Assembly: GCF_005234135.1 (NCBI RefSeq)
Contig: NZ_CP039964.1
Coordinates: forward strand, 2,410,001 to 2,474,000
Source: Pseudorhodobacter turbinis
GTDB taxonomy: Bacteria > Pseudomonadota > Alphaproteobacteria > Rhodobacterales > Rhodobacteraceae
DNA length: 64,000 nucleotides
Reading direction: 5' to 3'
The position numbers and the translations under genes were made by a program. The notes beneath the pieces are model-generated. The model was not told where the DNA came from, made no database searches, and worked only from the letters and a program-made list of their open reading frames with translations. The first letter of the stretch is position 1. Every line of letters starts with the position of its first letter. Below, in pieces: positions 11,177-20,638 of this stretch.

Positions 11177-12704
11177 CCTTCTGGCGCTGCTTGCAGGTCC
11201 GCTGTCGGCCGCGCCCGATGGGGCGATGATCTATGCCGATCAATGCGCCTCTTGCCATGCCGAGACGCGCTTGGGCGGCACCGGCCCTGCGTTGATCCCC
11301 GAGAGCCTTGGCCGCCTAAAGGGGGCAGCACTTGAGGCGGTGATCGATCAGGGCCGCGCCATGACGCAGATGCCCAGCTTTCATACCACGCTTTCCGCCG
11401 ACGACATCACCGCCGTTGCGGCCTATATCGCGGCACCCTTGGCCACGCCGCCGGTTTGGGGCGCGGCAGACATCATGGAAAGCCGCGATCTGGCATCCGG
11501 CTATATCCCCGCCACGGCACCGGCTTTCACCGCTGATCCGATGAATATCACGCTGGTGGTGGAAACCGGCGATAGCCATATTTCGGTGCTGGATGGCGAC
11601 ACATTTGAGGTGCTCGACCGGTTTGAAACCCCCTTTGCCGTGCACGGCGGGCCAAAGTTCAGCCCCGACGGGCGTTTTGTTTTCGTGATGTCGCGCGATG
11701 GCTGGGTGCAGAAATATGACATCTGGTCTTTGCAAGAGGTGGGCCGCATCCGCGCCGGTATCAACAGCCGCAATATCGCGATGAGCCATGATGGCAAATG
11801 GCTGGCGGTGGCCAGCTACCTTCCCAAGACGCTGACGATCCTCTCTACTGACGATCTTTCCGTGGCAAAGGTCATGGAGGTTAAAGGCCGGGACGGCACG
11901 CCAAGCCGCGTTGCCGCCGTCTATCAGGCGCCGCAGCGGAAATCCTTTGTGCTGGCACTGAAAGATGTCCCCGAGATCTGGGAGGTGACGACCGACCCGG
12001 ATGGCGGCCCCTTTTATGACGGCTTTGTGCATAGCCACGAGGCGGGCATGACGGAATCGCTGGGCGCAGAAAAAGGCCTGTTTGCCCGCCGCCGGATTGA
12101 TGTCTCTGCGCCTTTGGATGACTTCTTTTTCGATCCCGATTACCGTCATTTGATCGGTGCCAATCGGGGCGCGGATTCCGGTGTGGTGGTCAATCTGGAT
12201 GTCGGCCGAGAGGTCGCAACCCTGCCGTTGCCCGGCATGCCGCATCTGGGATCGGGCATCACATGGATGCGGGATGGCCACCGCGTTATGGCCGCGCCGC
12301 ATCTGCAAGAGGGGCGGATTTCCATCATCGATATGACGGATTGGTCGCTGATCAAGGTGGTTGAGACCTCAGGTCCCGGCTTTTTCTTGCGTAGCCACGC
12401 CGGCACGCCCTATATTTGGGCGGGGGTGTTTACCGGCCCCAACAAAGGCCAGATACATCTGATCGACAAGCAGAGCCTTGAGGTCGTCAAAGTGCTGACG
12501 CCCGAGCCGGGGCTGACCGTGGCCCATACCGAGTTTACCAAGGATGGCAGCCATGCGCTGGTGTCGATCTGGGAAGATGACGGTGCGGTAATCGTGTTCG
12601 ACGCAGCAACGCAGACGGAAATCAAGCGCCTGCCGATGCGCAAACCTTCGGGGAAATACAATGTCTGGAACAAAATCTCATTCGAAGACGGAACCAGCCA
12701 CTGA
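11151..12704 (+). CDS. nirN: NirN, c-type cytochrome / d1 propeller protein (dihydro-heme d1 dehydrogenase)
   Basis: Periplasmic NirS-like protein; in Pseudomonas NirN oxidises dihydro-heme d1 in the last biosynthetic step. The 517 residues start with a signal peptide (cleavage after LSA, residue 20), then one heme c site (C32, C35, H36; CASCH), then a d1-type propeller with NirS-like phrases such as [23 protein letters not shown] and a C-terminal [11 protein letters not shown] that mirrors the NirS end [11 protein letters not shown]. It starts inside nirJ with GGGAA upstream and ends inside the next small gene. Confidence 0.93.
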   Translation: MIRPTVLTSLLALLAGPLSAAPDGAMIYADQCASCHAETRLGGTGPALIPESLGRLKGAALEAVIDQGRAMTQMPSFHTTLSADDITAVAAYIAAPLATPPVWGAADIMESRDLASGYIPATAPAFTADPMNITLVVETGDSHISVLDGDTFEVLDRFETPFAVHGGPKFSPDGRFVFVMSRDGWVQKYDIWSLQEVGRIRAGINSRNIAMSHDGKWLAVASYLPKTLTILSTDDLSVAKVMEVKGRDGTPSRVAAVYQAPQRKSFVLALKDVPEIWEVTTDPDGGPFYDGFVHSHEAGMTESLGAEKGLFARRRIDVSAPLDDFFFDPDYRHLIGANRGADSGVVVNLDVGREVATLPLPGMPHLGSGITWMRDGHRVMAAPHLQEGRISIIDMTDWSLIKVVETSGPGFFLRSHAGTPYIWAGVFTGPNKGQIHLIDKQSLEVVKVLTPEPGLTVAHTEFTKDGSHALVSIWEDDGAVIVFDAATQTEIKRLPMRKPSGKYNVWNKISFEDGTSH

Positions 12705-12927
12705 GAACCTGTGGAAGCTGGGGCTGATCTTGTGGCCCTTTGCGACCTCGGCGGTTGCGATCAACTTGTTTATGCTGGGGCTGATCGGGACGTGGCTGGG
12801 CCTGCCCGCGCTCTCGCCCTATAATGCGATCTGGGCATCCTTGCCCTTGGGGCTGCCCGCGACATGGGCGGTCGCGCGCTGGGTCCGCAGCCTGATCCGA
12901 GAGGCCGAGGGCCGCAAACCGACCTAA
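12661..12927 (+). CDS. Small two-helix membrane protein at the end of the nir operon
   Basis: Not recognised as a named family. The 88 residues have two hydrophobic segments (about 19-42, LGLILWPFATSAVAINLFMLG onwards, and 53-72, NAIWASLPLGLPATWAVARW) and a basic cytoplasmic tail. The start ATG lies 44 bases inside nirN in another frame, so its translation is probably coupled to nirN. It ends four bases into the convergent chelatase gene. The composition looks natural for the genome and the C-terminus is unique sequence, so it is likely a real gene. A role as membrane partner of NirN/NirF or in d1 export is only a guess. Confidence 0.65.
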   Translation: MSGTKSHSKTEPATENLWKLGLILWPFATSAVAINLFMLGLIGTWLGLPALSPYNAIWASLPLGLPATWAVARWVRSLIREAEGRKPT

Positions 12928-13589
12928 AGGGCGGCGCGCGCCAGCGCATTGGCAATCAGCCGCGCCACGCCGATATCCTCACCGATCGGGGGCAGCAGGG
13001 GGCCGTCGAATTTCGCATCCGCCAAAGCATCGGGCAAATCATCGACCACATGTCCGGCCCGTAGCGCAAAGAAGGGCATGCAGGTGCCTGACCCCATCTC
13101 GCGCGCAACATCGGCCAGAAACGGGGCTTCCTCGACAAATCCCGCGCTAACGGGGCCAAGCCCGCGCGCCTCCAATTCGGCTGCCATGCGGTAGGTCGTA
13201 TCGGATGAGGTTTTTGAAACCTTGCTGCCATGTGCCGCCAGCAAAACACCGCCGCGCTGTGGAAGGGCGGCTGCAATCAGATCGGGCAGGGCAGGGTCTG
13301 TGCCGAAGGGGGCCAATTGCCGCAAACCCTGCGCATGTGCTGCGGCCAGCCTGCGGGGCAGATTGGTGCGGGTGAACCAGCCTTCGGCCATGAAGAACGG
13401 ATAGATCAGCGGGGCGCGCGTTGCCGCCAACGCCGCCTCCAGCGCGCCGGGCATGGCCAGTGTTGTGCCTTTGATCCGCCAGTTTGGCAGCCACATCGCA
13501 ACCCGAACCGCCAGCGCCTGCATCGTAGCCTCTTGCGGCACTGGATCCGCGGGGGAGCCGTGGGCCACCAGGATTGCCTCATGTGTCAT
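12924..13589 (-). CDS. CbiX/SirB-like sirohydrochlorin ferrochelatase
   Basis: The 221-residue product belongs to the class II chelatase family with two related halves: VAHGSPADP at the N-terminus and AAHGSKVSK near residue 120, then MPFFALRAGHVVDDLP near 170, which matches the family's product-side histidine motif. Such enzymes insert Fe2+ into sirohydrochlorin (SirB) or Co2+ (CbiX). Next to a heme d1 cluster whose NirE stops at precorrin-2, iron insertion is the more likely job; the sequence does not fix the metal. It is convergent with the small gene after nirN and probably cotranscribed with the unknown gene upstream at 13649-14074. Confidence 0.75.
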   Translation of the reverse strand: MTHEAILVAHGSPADPVPQEATMQALAVRVAMWLPNWRIKGTTLAMPGALEAALAATRAPLIYPFFMAEGWFTRTNLPRRLAAAHAQGLRQLAPFGTDPALPDLIAAALPQRGGVLLAAHGSKVSKTSSDTTYRMAAELEARGLGPVSAGFVEEAPFLADVAREMGSGTCMPFFALRAGHVVDDLPDALADAKFDGPLLPPIGEDIGVARLIANALARAAL

Positions 13590-13648
13590 AAGTCCCGCCC
13601 TCCGCGCGATACGCAGATCATACCGGAACGGATGGGGAAGGGCCAGTG

Positions 13649-14074
13649 TCAGTCAGGCGTGACGGGGGCAGGCGTGACGGGGGCAGGCGTGACGGGGGCA
13701 GGTTTGGCGGGGGCCGGTTTGATCTGCTGGAAATTCCGTGCTGTTCCCCAAACCGAGATATACATTTCAGCCTTGCCGTCAGTGGCAAGATGTTCGGGCG
13801 TCAGGCCGACCACGCGCACGCGCAGGTGATCGCCGCGCTGCAGGGCGGGGGACAGGATCTGGTCCGCTGTGGCCCGAAGGTTGCCCAGATGCGCCATAAC
13901 TTTGCGGCGGATCAAGAAGCTTCTTTTGCTGACCCGGCACCAGACGGTAATCACCCCGTCCTTGTCCAGCCGCAGCTCTGCGGCATCGCCGATGGAAAGG
14001 CCGCTGTGCTTGAGGGGCATTTGCAGGTCAAAGACTTTGGTCTTGTGGATGATCGGTTCGAGTAAATCCTGCAC
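13649..14074 (-). CDS. Uncharacterised protein with TPAPV repeat tail
   Basis: Not recognised. The 141-residue product has an N-terminal globular part (about 1-117) predicted as beta-rich, with phrases DAAELRLDKDGVITVW and ISVWGTARNF; a faint resemblance to HIRAN-like barrels is not strong enough to claim. There is no signal peptide or membrane segment. The last 25 residues are a proline-alanine-threonine-valine repeat produced by a 15-base DNA repeat. It lies 59 bases upstream of the chelatase on the same strand, probably in one operon. The number of tail repeats is likely to vary between strains. Confidence 0.6.
   Translation of the reverse strand: MQDLLEPIIHKTKVFDLQMPLKHSGLSIGDAAELRLDKDGVITVWCRVSKRSFLIRRKVMAHLGNLRATADQILSPALQRGDHLRVRVVGLTPEHLATDGKAEMYISVWGTARNFQQIKPAPAKPAPVTPAPVTPAPVTPD
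13656..13715. repeat. 15-bp tandem repeat inside a coding tail
   Basis: Three exact tandem copies of GGCGTGACGGGGGCA (13656-13670, 13671-13685, 13686-13700) are followed by a degenerate fourth copy (13701-13715). Read on the minus strand they encode the TPAPV pentapeptide repeat at the C-terminus of the preceding entry. Being a multiple of three, copy changes keep the frame. Confidence 0.95.
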
Positions 14075-14179
14075 GTGACTGCCCCTCTATGGCCGAGCTC
14101 CTCCTATGGGGCGTGTTGCGGGCCGGATGCAAGCGCCGTGCGCGAGTTTTTGCCGAAATCCGCGACATGATGCCGATAG

Positions 14180-14205
14180 GGCCGCACCCCATGAGCGGGG
14201 CGGCC
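14180..14205. other. GC-rich imperfect hairpin in the 14075-14235 gap
   Basis: GGCCGC-A-CCC pairs with GGG-GCGGCC around a short loop, followed by a run of C. It has no T tract on either side. It could help end transcription from the minus-strand gene at 14236 or be a structural remnant; I see nothing else in this 160-base gap. Confidence 0.35.
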
Positions 14206-14235
14206 ATTTGCGGCCCCCCCCTATCCGTTCAGGGT

Positions 14236-14781
14236 TTATCCCAACAACGCGCCATAAATCTGTTGCGCGCCGGAGGTGGAGTTGAGGGCGTTTTGATTGC
14301 CTGACCTGCGGGCGTATTGATAAATTGCCTGATGCGTGCCGGGGCCGAATGAGCCGTCAAGCGTGCTGTTGTAATAGCCTGCTCTGGCAAGTCGGCGCTG
14401 GATTCTCACCCGCTCGCGGTAGGTATAGCTGTTGAAAACCCGCGCCGCTGCGGTGTCATACAACCCCGACCCGTAAGAGGAGGCCTTGCCGATCACCCGC
14501 CCGGTTTTGCGGGGCTGGACTTTGGGTGGCACATATTGGGGCTGTTGGTAGCGCGGGTAGTGTTGCGTCTGACGGGCAGGCACCCTTTTGACGTGATGTT
14601 GCGGCGCAGCTGCGGCTTTTGACTTGCGCGCATCGTTGACAATCGCCCCCACGATGGCAACCGCAGCAACGCCCATCAGCACATTACGCTCTTTCTTGCC
14701 CAAGGCCTGTGCCGGGGCAGCAAGGCCCAGCGATAGCGACAGGACACAAGCCGTAGCGATGGTTTTGGATTTGAGCAGCAT
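14236..14781 (-). CDS. Secreted protein with C-terminal peptidoglycan-binding-like repeat
   Basis: The 181-residue product begins with a signal peptide (ATG 14781; cleavage after AQA, about residue 27). A basic, proline/glutamine-rich linker follows, then a C-terminal PG_binding_1-like domain (RVRIQRRLARAGYYNSTLDG and FGPGTHQAIYQYARRSG, about 130-165). Such domains anchor proteins to peptidoglycan. AAAGGGAA precedes ATG 14781; a longer frame to 14883 would put 34 unlikely residues ahead of the signal and run through the hairpin. Function unknown beyond envelope location. Confidence 0.75.
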   Translation of the reverse strand: MLLKSKTIATACVLSLSLGLAAPAQALGKKERNVLMGVAAVAIVGAIVNDARKSKAAAAPQHHVKRVPARQTQHYPRYQQPQYVPPKVQPRKTGRVIGKASSYGSGLYDTAAARVFNSYTYRERVRIQRRLARAGYYNSTLDGSFGPGTHQAIYQYARRSGNQNALNSTSGAQQIYGALLG

Positions 14782-14855
14782 GGTATTTCCCTTTCTTCGG
14801 ATGTCCCCAAGCGGGGGCCGTGGAAAAACCATGCACGTTGGAACCGTGTTAGACA

Positions 14856-14894
14856 AAAACAGCCGGTTGTTAAGTGATAACAACCGGCTGTTTT
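14856..14894 (-). terminator. Strong intrinsic terminator after gabD
   Basis: A perfect 17-bp stem (AAAACAGCCGGTTGTTA / its complement) with a 5-base loop lies 14 bases after the stop of the dehydrogenase gene on the minus strand. A T run follows the stem on that strand (CTGTTTTTGTC). The reverse side has TTTTCAAAG, so it may act in both directions. Confidence 0.92.
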
Positions 14895-14907
14895 CAAAGA
14901 TTAGGCC

Positions 14908-16398
14908 TTAAACGGACAGGCAGACGTATTTCATTTCCAAGAAGTCTTCCATGCCGTGGTGGCTGCCTTCGCGGCCAAGACCGGATTGCTTCACCCCGCC
15001 AAAGGGCGCAACCTCGGTCGAGATGATGCCGGTGTTCACGCCAACGATGCCATATTCCAGAGCCTCTTGAACGCGGGTAACGCGGCCGATGTTCTGGGCA
15101 TAGAAATAGGCGGCAAGGCCGAAGATCGTGTCATTGGCGCGCGCGATCACCTCTTCCTCGCTGTCGAATTTGAACAGCGGGGCCATGGGGCCAAAGGTCT
15201 CTTCCTGTGCGACCTTCATGTCCTGGGTCACGCCGGTCACGATGGTCGGCTCAAAGAACGATCCGCCAAGCGCATGACGTTTGCCGCCTGTCATAACCTT
15301 GCCGCCTTTGGCAACGGCATCGGCGATATGCTCTTCGACCTTTTCAACCGCGGCGACATTGACCAGCGGCCCGAACTCCACCGCACCCGTCAAGCCGTCA
15401 CCGACGCTGGTCTTGGCCAAAGCCTCGGCCAGCTTTTGCGCAAAGGCGTCATAGACACCGGCCTGCACATAGATCCGGTTGGCGCAAACACAGGTCTGCC
15501 CGTTGTTGCGGAATTTCGACGCCATCGCGCCCTGAACGGCCGCATCCAGATCGGCGTCATCAAAGACGATGAACGGCGCATTCCCGCCCAGCTCCATCGA
15601 GCATTTCATCACCTGATCGGCGGCCTGTTTCAACAAGATCCGCCCGACTTCGGTAGAGCCGGTAAAGGTCAGCTTGCGCACGATCGGATTTTCACAGAAT
15701 TCCTTGCCGATATCCGAGGACCGCTTGGAGGTGATGACCGAAAAGATCCCCTTGGGCAGGCCCGCACGATCCGCAAGCACCGCCAGCGCCAGCGCCGACA
15801 AAGGCGTTTCCGCCGCAGGCCGCGAAACAAAGCCGCAACCCGCCGCAAGGGCCGGCCCGCATTTGCGGGTGATCATCGCATTGGGAAAGTTCCATGGCGT
15901 GATCGCACCGACAACCCCGATCGGCTGTTTCAGGACGGTGATCCGCTTGTCATGCATATGGCCGGGGATGGTTTCACCGTAAACGCGTTTGGCCTCTTCG
16001 GCGAACCATTCGATAAAGGATGCACCATAAGCCACCTCTCCCTTGGCTTCGGCCAGCGGTTTGCCCATCTCGGCGGTCAGGATGGCAGCCAGATCATCCT
16101 GGTTTTCCATCATCAGATTGTACCAGGCGCGCATGATATTGGTGCGTTCCTTGGCCGGGCGGGCGGCCCATTCCTTCATCGCGTCATTGGCGGCGGCAAT
16201 CGCGCGGGCGGTCTCGGCACGGCCAAGGTTCGGGACCGAGCAAATGACATCACCGCGTGCGGGGTTTGTCACCTCAAACGTGCCGCCGTCATCGGCGTCG
16301 ACCCATTCGCCGGCGACATAGGCCTGTGTGGCCAGCAGGCTTGGGTCTTTGAGCATTGCACGAAGATCGTTTGCAGTAGATGTGGATGTATTGGACAT
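14908..16398 (-). CDS. gabD: NAD(P)-dependent succinate-semialdehyde dehydrogenase
   Basis: Aldehyde dehydrogenase superfamily enzyme that oxidises succinate semialdehyde to succinate (GABA and related degradation). The 496 residues have cofactor-site phrases [14 protein letters not shown] and FTGSTEVGR, the general-base motif MELGGNAPF and the catalytic cysteine in [11 protein letters not shown], whose CVC pattern is characteristic of GabD. ATG 16398 follows GGGGAGG; an open frame upstream to 16515 lacks a ribosome site and overlaps the divergent hydrolase. The gene is monocistronic and ends at a strong terminator. The exact substrate is inferred from family resemblance. Confidence 0.87.
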   Translation of the reverse strand: MSNTSTSTANDLRAMLKDPSLLATQAYVAGEWVDADDGGTFEVTNPARGDVICSVPNLGRAETARAIAAANDAMKEWAARPAKERTNIMRAWYNLMMENQDDLAAILTAEMGKPLAEAKGEVAYGASFIEWFAEEAKRVYGETIPGHMHDKRITVLKQPIGVVGAITPWNFPNAMITRKCGPALAAGCGFVSRPAAETPLSALALAVLADRAGLPKGIFSVITSKRSSDIGKEFCENPIVRKLTFTGSTEVGRILLKQAADQVMKCSMELGGNAPFIVFDDADLDAAVQGAMASKFRNNGQTCVCANRIYVQAGVYDAFAQKLAEALAKTSVGDGLTGAVEFGPLVNVAAVEKVEEHIADAVAKGGKVMTGGKRHALGGSFFEPTIVTGVTQDMKVAQEETFGPMAPLFKFDSEEEVIARANDTIFGLAAYFYAQNIGRVTRVQEALEYGIVGVNTGIISTEVAPFGGVKQSGLGREGSHHGMEDFLEMKYVCLSV

Positions 16399-16481
16399 AA
16401 AAGCCTCCCCTTCAAGTTCGGCATATGCAAACCATGGGCGGGCGGGGATGTCTAGTTCCGCGATTAAAGTAGGGGACAAAA

Positions 16482-17261
16482 ATGGATATGGATCGGGCCT
16501 ATGCGAATGGGGCATTTATCAAAGGCGCTGCTGATTATCCGCCACGCTGGGCGGCCAAGGCGGCGGCATTTCGCGAAGGCTTGGGCACGCGGGCGCAGGC
16601 ATTGGCCTATGGGGCGGGCGCGCGGCAGCGGTTTGATCTTTTTATCCCCGAGGGGGCTGCCAAAGGCTGTGTAACCTTTATCCATGGGGGGTACTGGATG
16701 GCCTTTGACCATTCCATCTGGTCCCATCTTGCTGCGGGCGTTCTGGCGCGGGGCTGGGCCTGTGCGATGCCCTCCTATACGTTGGCGCCCGAGGCGCGGC
16801 TGACAGCGATGACGGCCGAGATGGTGCAGGCCTTGGCCGTTATTGCAGGGCAGGTGCCGGGCCCGCAGGTTGTGACCGGCCATTCGGCGGGGGGGCATCT
16901 TGCGGCACGGATGGGCTGCGCGGACTTGACGGTGCCGGATGTGGTGCGAGTGGTGCCGATTTCCCCCTTGGCAGAGCTGGAGCCGCTGCGCCATACGGAT
17001 ATGCAGGCGACATTGCGGCTGGATGATGCCGAGATCGCCACCCAAAGCCCCGCACGGCTGGATTTGCGCCAGAATGTCCAAGCCCACGTCTGGGTCGGCG
17101 GGCAGGAACGGCCCAGCTTTCTGTGGCAAGCGCGGCTTTTGTCGGAACATTGGGCCTGTGATTGGACTGTCGCTGCGGGCAGGCATCATTTCGATGTGAT
17201 CGATGCGATGGAGGATCCAGCCTCGCCGTTGGTGGAGGCTTTGGTTGGCGGGCTTGGCTAG
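16482..17261 (+). CDS. Alpha/beta hydrolase, kynurenine formamidase/BD-FAE-like
   Basis: The 259-residue esterase-type enzyme has an oxyanion-hole motif FIHGGYWM (about 66-73), the nucleophile elbow GHSAGGH near residue 130, an acid in the VGGQERPSF region and a late histidine in [15 protein letters not shown] plus GHSAGGH are typical of kynurenine formamidase-like and related carboxylesterases. No tryptophan-degradation genes lie nearby, so the substrate stays open. An in-frame ATG at 16488 is an alternative start. It ends four bases into the convergent RND pump gene. Confidence 0.82.
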   Translation: MDMDRAYANGAFIKGAADYPPRWAAKAAAFREGLGTRAQALAYGAGARQRFDLFIPEGAAKGCVTFIHGGYWMAFDHSIWSHLAAGVLARGWACAMPSYTLAPEARLTAMTAEMVQALAVIAGQVPGPQVVTGHSAGGHLAARMGCADLTVPDVVRVVPISPLAELEPLRHTDMQATLRLDDAEIATQSPARLDLRQNVQAHVWVGGQERPSFLWQARLLSEHWACDWTVAAGRHHFDVIDAMEDPASPLVEALVGGLG

Positions 17262-20200
17262 GGTTTGCCCGCAGGCCGCTTGCCAAGCAGCCAAACCCCA
17301 AGCGCATAGGTGACCAGCAATACCGCAACTGTGCCGCCCAAAAACAACCCCAGCGCCCCGGATGCGCCGCTAACACCTAGCGGTGAAAAGGGCGCGCCCG
17401 TCACCAAAACCCAGCCGAGCGTTAGCGCGAACCAAACCATCACCGCCGCCGATGCGCCCCAAAGCAGCATTCGCGCGCGCGGGGCTGCACGGGCGCGCAA
17501 CACCCTCTGCAAGGCGCGGATCTGGCGACCGAAATCGGCCTGCACCGCCAGCACAGCAGGCACCAGCAACAAGACCAACACCATCCCGAACCCAAGCCCG
17601 TAGACCAATGTGATCACCGTGGGCCGCAAGAATTCGGCCTGCGAGGAGCGTTCATAGAGCAAGGGCGTAAGGCCCATCACGGTGGTTGCGGTTGTCAGGA
17701 AAACAGGCCGCAAGCGATCAGATACCGCATCGATAATCGCCGGATAAAGCCCGCGCTTTTCGGCGTATTCATCGATAGTGGACACCAAGACGATGGAATC
17801 ATTGATGATAATTCCGATCATCCCGATCATGCCAACGATGGAGAACATCGACAGCGACACCCCCCAAAAGTGGTGCCCGTAAATCGCCCCGATCAGGCCA
17901 AAGGGAATGACAACCATCACCACCACAGGCCGCGACCAACTGGCAAAGACCCAAGCCAGCACCATATAAATTCCCAAAAGACACAGCATCAGGCCAAGGG
18001 TTACATCGCCCAGAAACGCGCTTTGTTGCTCGGCAAGGCCTGATTGGCGGGTGGTGACGCCGAATTCCTGTTCCAGCTTGGGCAGGATGTCCTCGGTCAT
18101 GGCGCGCTGCACCTCGGCGGCGCGGGCGGGGTCATCCTCGGCGATATCGCCCGAAACGGTGACGATGCGCAGCCCGTTTTCACGCCGGATCGTGGAGAAA
18201 CCAGAGCGACGCTCCACCGTGACAATATCGCCCAAGGGAACGTAGACGCCGGGGCTGGCGCGCAGCAGCGTGCTTTCCAGAAAATCAGCCGTCAGTTCCT
18301 GCTCGGGCAGCTCCACCCGGATCGCGGCGGAGCGCGGGCCGTCGGGGAAGGTCGCAGCCTCTATCCCGTTCAGCCGGTCGCGCAGCGCACGCCCCAGGCT
18401 GCCCACCTCGAACCCGAGGGCCTGACCTTGCGGGGTCAGCGACAGGATCAACTCTTCTTTGTCATAGGCAAGGCTGTCTTCCAGCGCGGAAACCTCGGGG
18501 AAGGGGGACATCGCGGTTTTCAGCGCCTCGGCGGCGGCCTTCAACACTTCCGATGTTGCCCCCGAAATATCCACCGAAAGCGCATCGCCACCGGGGCCAA
18601 AGCGCGCGCCGCGAAAGCTCAACTCTTCTAGCAGGGGATGGGGGCGGACCTCATCTTGCAGATCGGCCAGAAGGGCCGAGGTGGCATAGGGGCGGTCATC
18701 GGGGTCGATAATCTCGATAGAAATGCCGCCCAGCAAATCTGCGTCCTTGGTATCTGCGCTGGCAAGCCCACGGCCAGAGCCACCGCCAATTTCGGCCATC
18801 ACGAAACTTGCCGGATTGGTGCCATGTTCGGCGGTATAGCGCGCGGTGACGGTATCAGTGGCACGCTGCAATTCGCGCATCATCGCCAATGTGTCATCCC
18901 GCGTGGCGCCGGGCAGCATGGCGAAATTGCCCGAGATGGAGGATTGCTCGGGTGAATTGAAGAACCGAAATTTCAGATCACCGCTGATGAAAAGGGCAGC
19001 CTGCGTGGCAAGCAGCAGCAGCGCAAAGGCAATCGTCGCCATGCGCGCGCGGATCACCAAAGCCACCAGCGGGCGCACGGCCACGCGGATCAGCCATTGC
19101 AGGCCTTTGTTCACTTGGCGTGAGGGCCAGTCATACCATGCCTCTTGCTTGGCGGCGCGCAAGGCATGGGCCATATGGTTGGGCAGGATCACGAAACATT
19201 CCACAAGGCTCGCCATTAGCACCGCGATCACCGTAAAGGGAATATCCGAGATGAGAGAGCCAAAGCGCCCGCCGACGACGATCAAACCGGCAAAGGCAAT
19301 CACCGTGGTCAAGGTAGAGGCAACAACCGGCATCGCCATGCGCGCGGCGGCGTTCTCGGCGGCCTCGGTCGCGGGTTCGCCCAAATGACGCGCGCGAAAA
19401 TCGGCGTGCTCGCCCACCACAATCGCATCATCGACGATAATCCCCAAGGTTATGATCAGCGCAAAAAGCGAAATCATGTTCAACGTCAGGCCAAAGCCAT
19501 ACATTAAGGCCACCGCCGCCAGCAGCGAAACCGGTATCCCCGCCGCCACCCAAAGCGCGGTGCGCGCGTTCAGAAACAAAAACAGCAACCCCACGACCAA
19601 GGCCAACCCAAGGGCGGCATTGTCCAGCAGCAGCTCCAACCGGCCGGCGATATATTCCGCTCGTGCGCGGACCAGCTCCACCTTGGTTTCGGGCGGTAGG
19701 AGGGGGGCCATCTGATCGACGGCGGCCTGCACCTCGGCCTGCATACGGATGGCATCGCCGGTGTCGTTACGGTCCACGCGCACGGTCATGGCGGGGTTTG
19801 GCCCGACAAATGTGGCGCGGCCCCTGTCGGCGGCCGCATCGCGTACATCGGCCAAATCGCCAATCGTCAGCGAGGTGCCATCCGGCGCCTGACGCAGCAC
19901 AATCGCGCGCACTTGATCGGCGGTGCGGGCCTCTTGCCCGGTGCGCACACGCGATGCCCCGCCCCCAACATCCCCCGCCGGAGAGGATTGCACCTCTGCG
20001 GCAATGGCCGTCGCGATCTCGGCCATGGTGATATCATGCAAAATCAGGCTGGCCGAGGTGACCTCTACCATGATCTCGGGGTCGGCGAGGCCGCGAATGG
20101 TGGTGCGGGTGATGCCGCGATCAAAAAGACGGGTCACCAATTCATCCGCGAAACGGCCAAGCTGATCCACCGCGACAGGGCCGGTCAGGATAACATCCGT

Positions 20201-20635
20201 CACCCGATCCCGCCACGCAGCGCGCCGGACCACCGGATCATCGGCATCGTCGGGCAGGGTGCTGACGGTATCAATCGCGGTCTGTGCATCCTCGGCGGCT
20301 TTTTGCAGATCCACGCCGGGCTCAAATTCCAGTGTGATGCGCGCGCTGCCTTCCGATGACAGCGAGGTCACATCCGTCACCCCGTCAACCGTTAGCAGCA
20401 CCGGCTCCAGCAATTGCACAATCGCGCGGTCCACATCCTCGGCGCCGGCCCCGTCCCATTTGGTTGTGATGCTGATTTCCGAGATGACGACATCGGGGAA
20501 AAACTGTGCGCGGATACGGCTGGCGGCGGCAAGTCCGGCCACGACCATCACCGCAAGGATCAGATTGGCAAGCGTGCCGTGGCGGGTGAAATAGGACAAA
20601 AACCCCTTGCCGTGGCGCGTCGACCCGCTTGCCAT
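17258..20635 (-). CDS. RND-family efflux pump, inner-membrane permease
   Basis: Proton-driven RND transporter (AcrB/MdtB-like, HAE-1-type) of 1125 residues. Seen are an N-terminal membrane helix followed by QFFPDV, two large periplasmic loops, and two sets of membrane helices. The proton-relay motif GIIVDDAIVVGEH lies in TM4 near 405 and its repeat-partner GIIINDSIVLVSTIDE near 945. A C-terminal extension of about 80 residues with two extra hydrophobic segments follows the usual end. It pairs with the adaptor gene three bases upstream; no outer-membrane channel gene is present. Substrate not predictable. Confidence 0.92.
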   Translation of the reverse strand: MASGSTRHGKGFLSYFTRHGTLANLILAVMVVAGLAAASRIRAQFFPDVVISEISITTKWDGAGAEDVDRAIVQLLEPVLLTVDGVTDVTSLSSEGSARITLEFEPGVDLQKAAEDAQTAIDTVSTLPDDADDPVVRRAAWRDRVTDVILTGPVAVDQLGRFADELVTRLFDRGITRTTIRGLADPEIMVEVTSASLILHDITMAEIATAIAAEVQSSPAGDVGGGASRVRTGQEARTADQVRAIVLRQAPDGTSLTIGDLADVRDAAADRGRATFVGPNPAMTVRVDRNDTGDAIRMQAEVQAAVDQMAPLLPPETKVELVRARAEYIAGRLELLLDNAALGLALVVGLLFLFLNARTALWVAAGIPVSLLAAVALMYGFGLTLNMISLFALIITLGIIVDDAIVVGEHADFRARHLGEPATEAAENAAARMAMPVVASTLTTVIAFAGLIVVGGRFGSLISDIPFTVIAVLMASLVECFVILPNHMAHALRAAKQEAWYDWPSRQVNKGLQWLIRVAVRPLVALVIRARMATIAFALLLLATQAALFISGDLKFRFFNSPEQSSISGNFAMLPGATRDDTLAMMRELQRATDTVTARYTAEHGTNPASFVMAEIGGGSGRGLASADTKDADLLGGISIEIIDPDDRPYATSALLADLQDEVRPHPLLEELSFRGARFGPGGDALSVDISGATSEVLKAAAEALKTAMSPFPEVSALEDSLAYDKEELILSLTPQGQALGFEVGSLGRALRDRLNGIEAATFPDGPRSAAIRVELPEQELTADFLESTLLRASPGVYVPLGDIVTVERRSGFSTIRRENGLRIVTVSGDIAEDDPARAAEVQRAMTEDILPKLEQEFGVTTRQSGLAEQQSAFLGDVTLGLMLCLLGIYMVLAWVFASWSRPVVVMVVIPFGLIGAIYGHHFWGVSLSMFSIVGMIGMIGIIINDSIVLVSTIDEYAEKRGLYPAIIDAVSDRLRPVFLTTATTVMGLTPLLYERSSQAEFLRPTVITLVYGLGFGMVLVLLLVPAVLAVQADFGRQIRALQRVLRARAAPRARMLLWGASAAVMVWFALTLGWVLVTGAPFSPLGVSGASGALGLFLGGTVAVLLVTYALGVWLLGKRPAGKP

Positions 20636-20638
20636 CGT

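Noticed and set aside
13656..13715. CRISPR-like tandem repeats
   Set aside because: Copies are directly adjacent with no spacers and lie in frame within a coding sequence; no cas genes are present.
14956..16455. Long plus-strand open frame of 499 codons
   Set aside because: It is antisense to gabD, whose ALDH motifs are unmistakable; such mirror frames are common at high GC.
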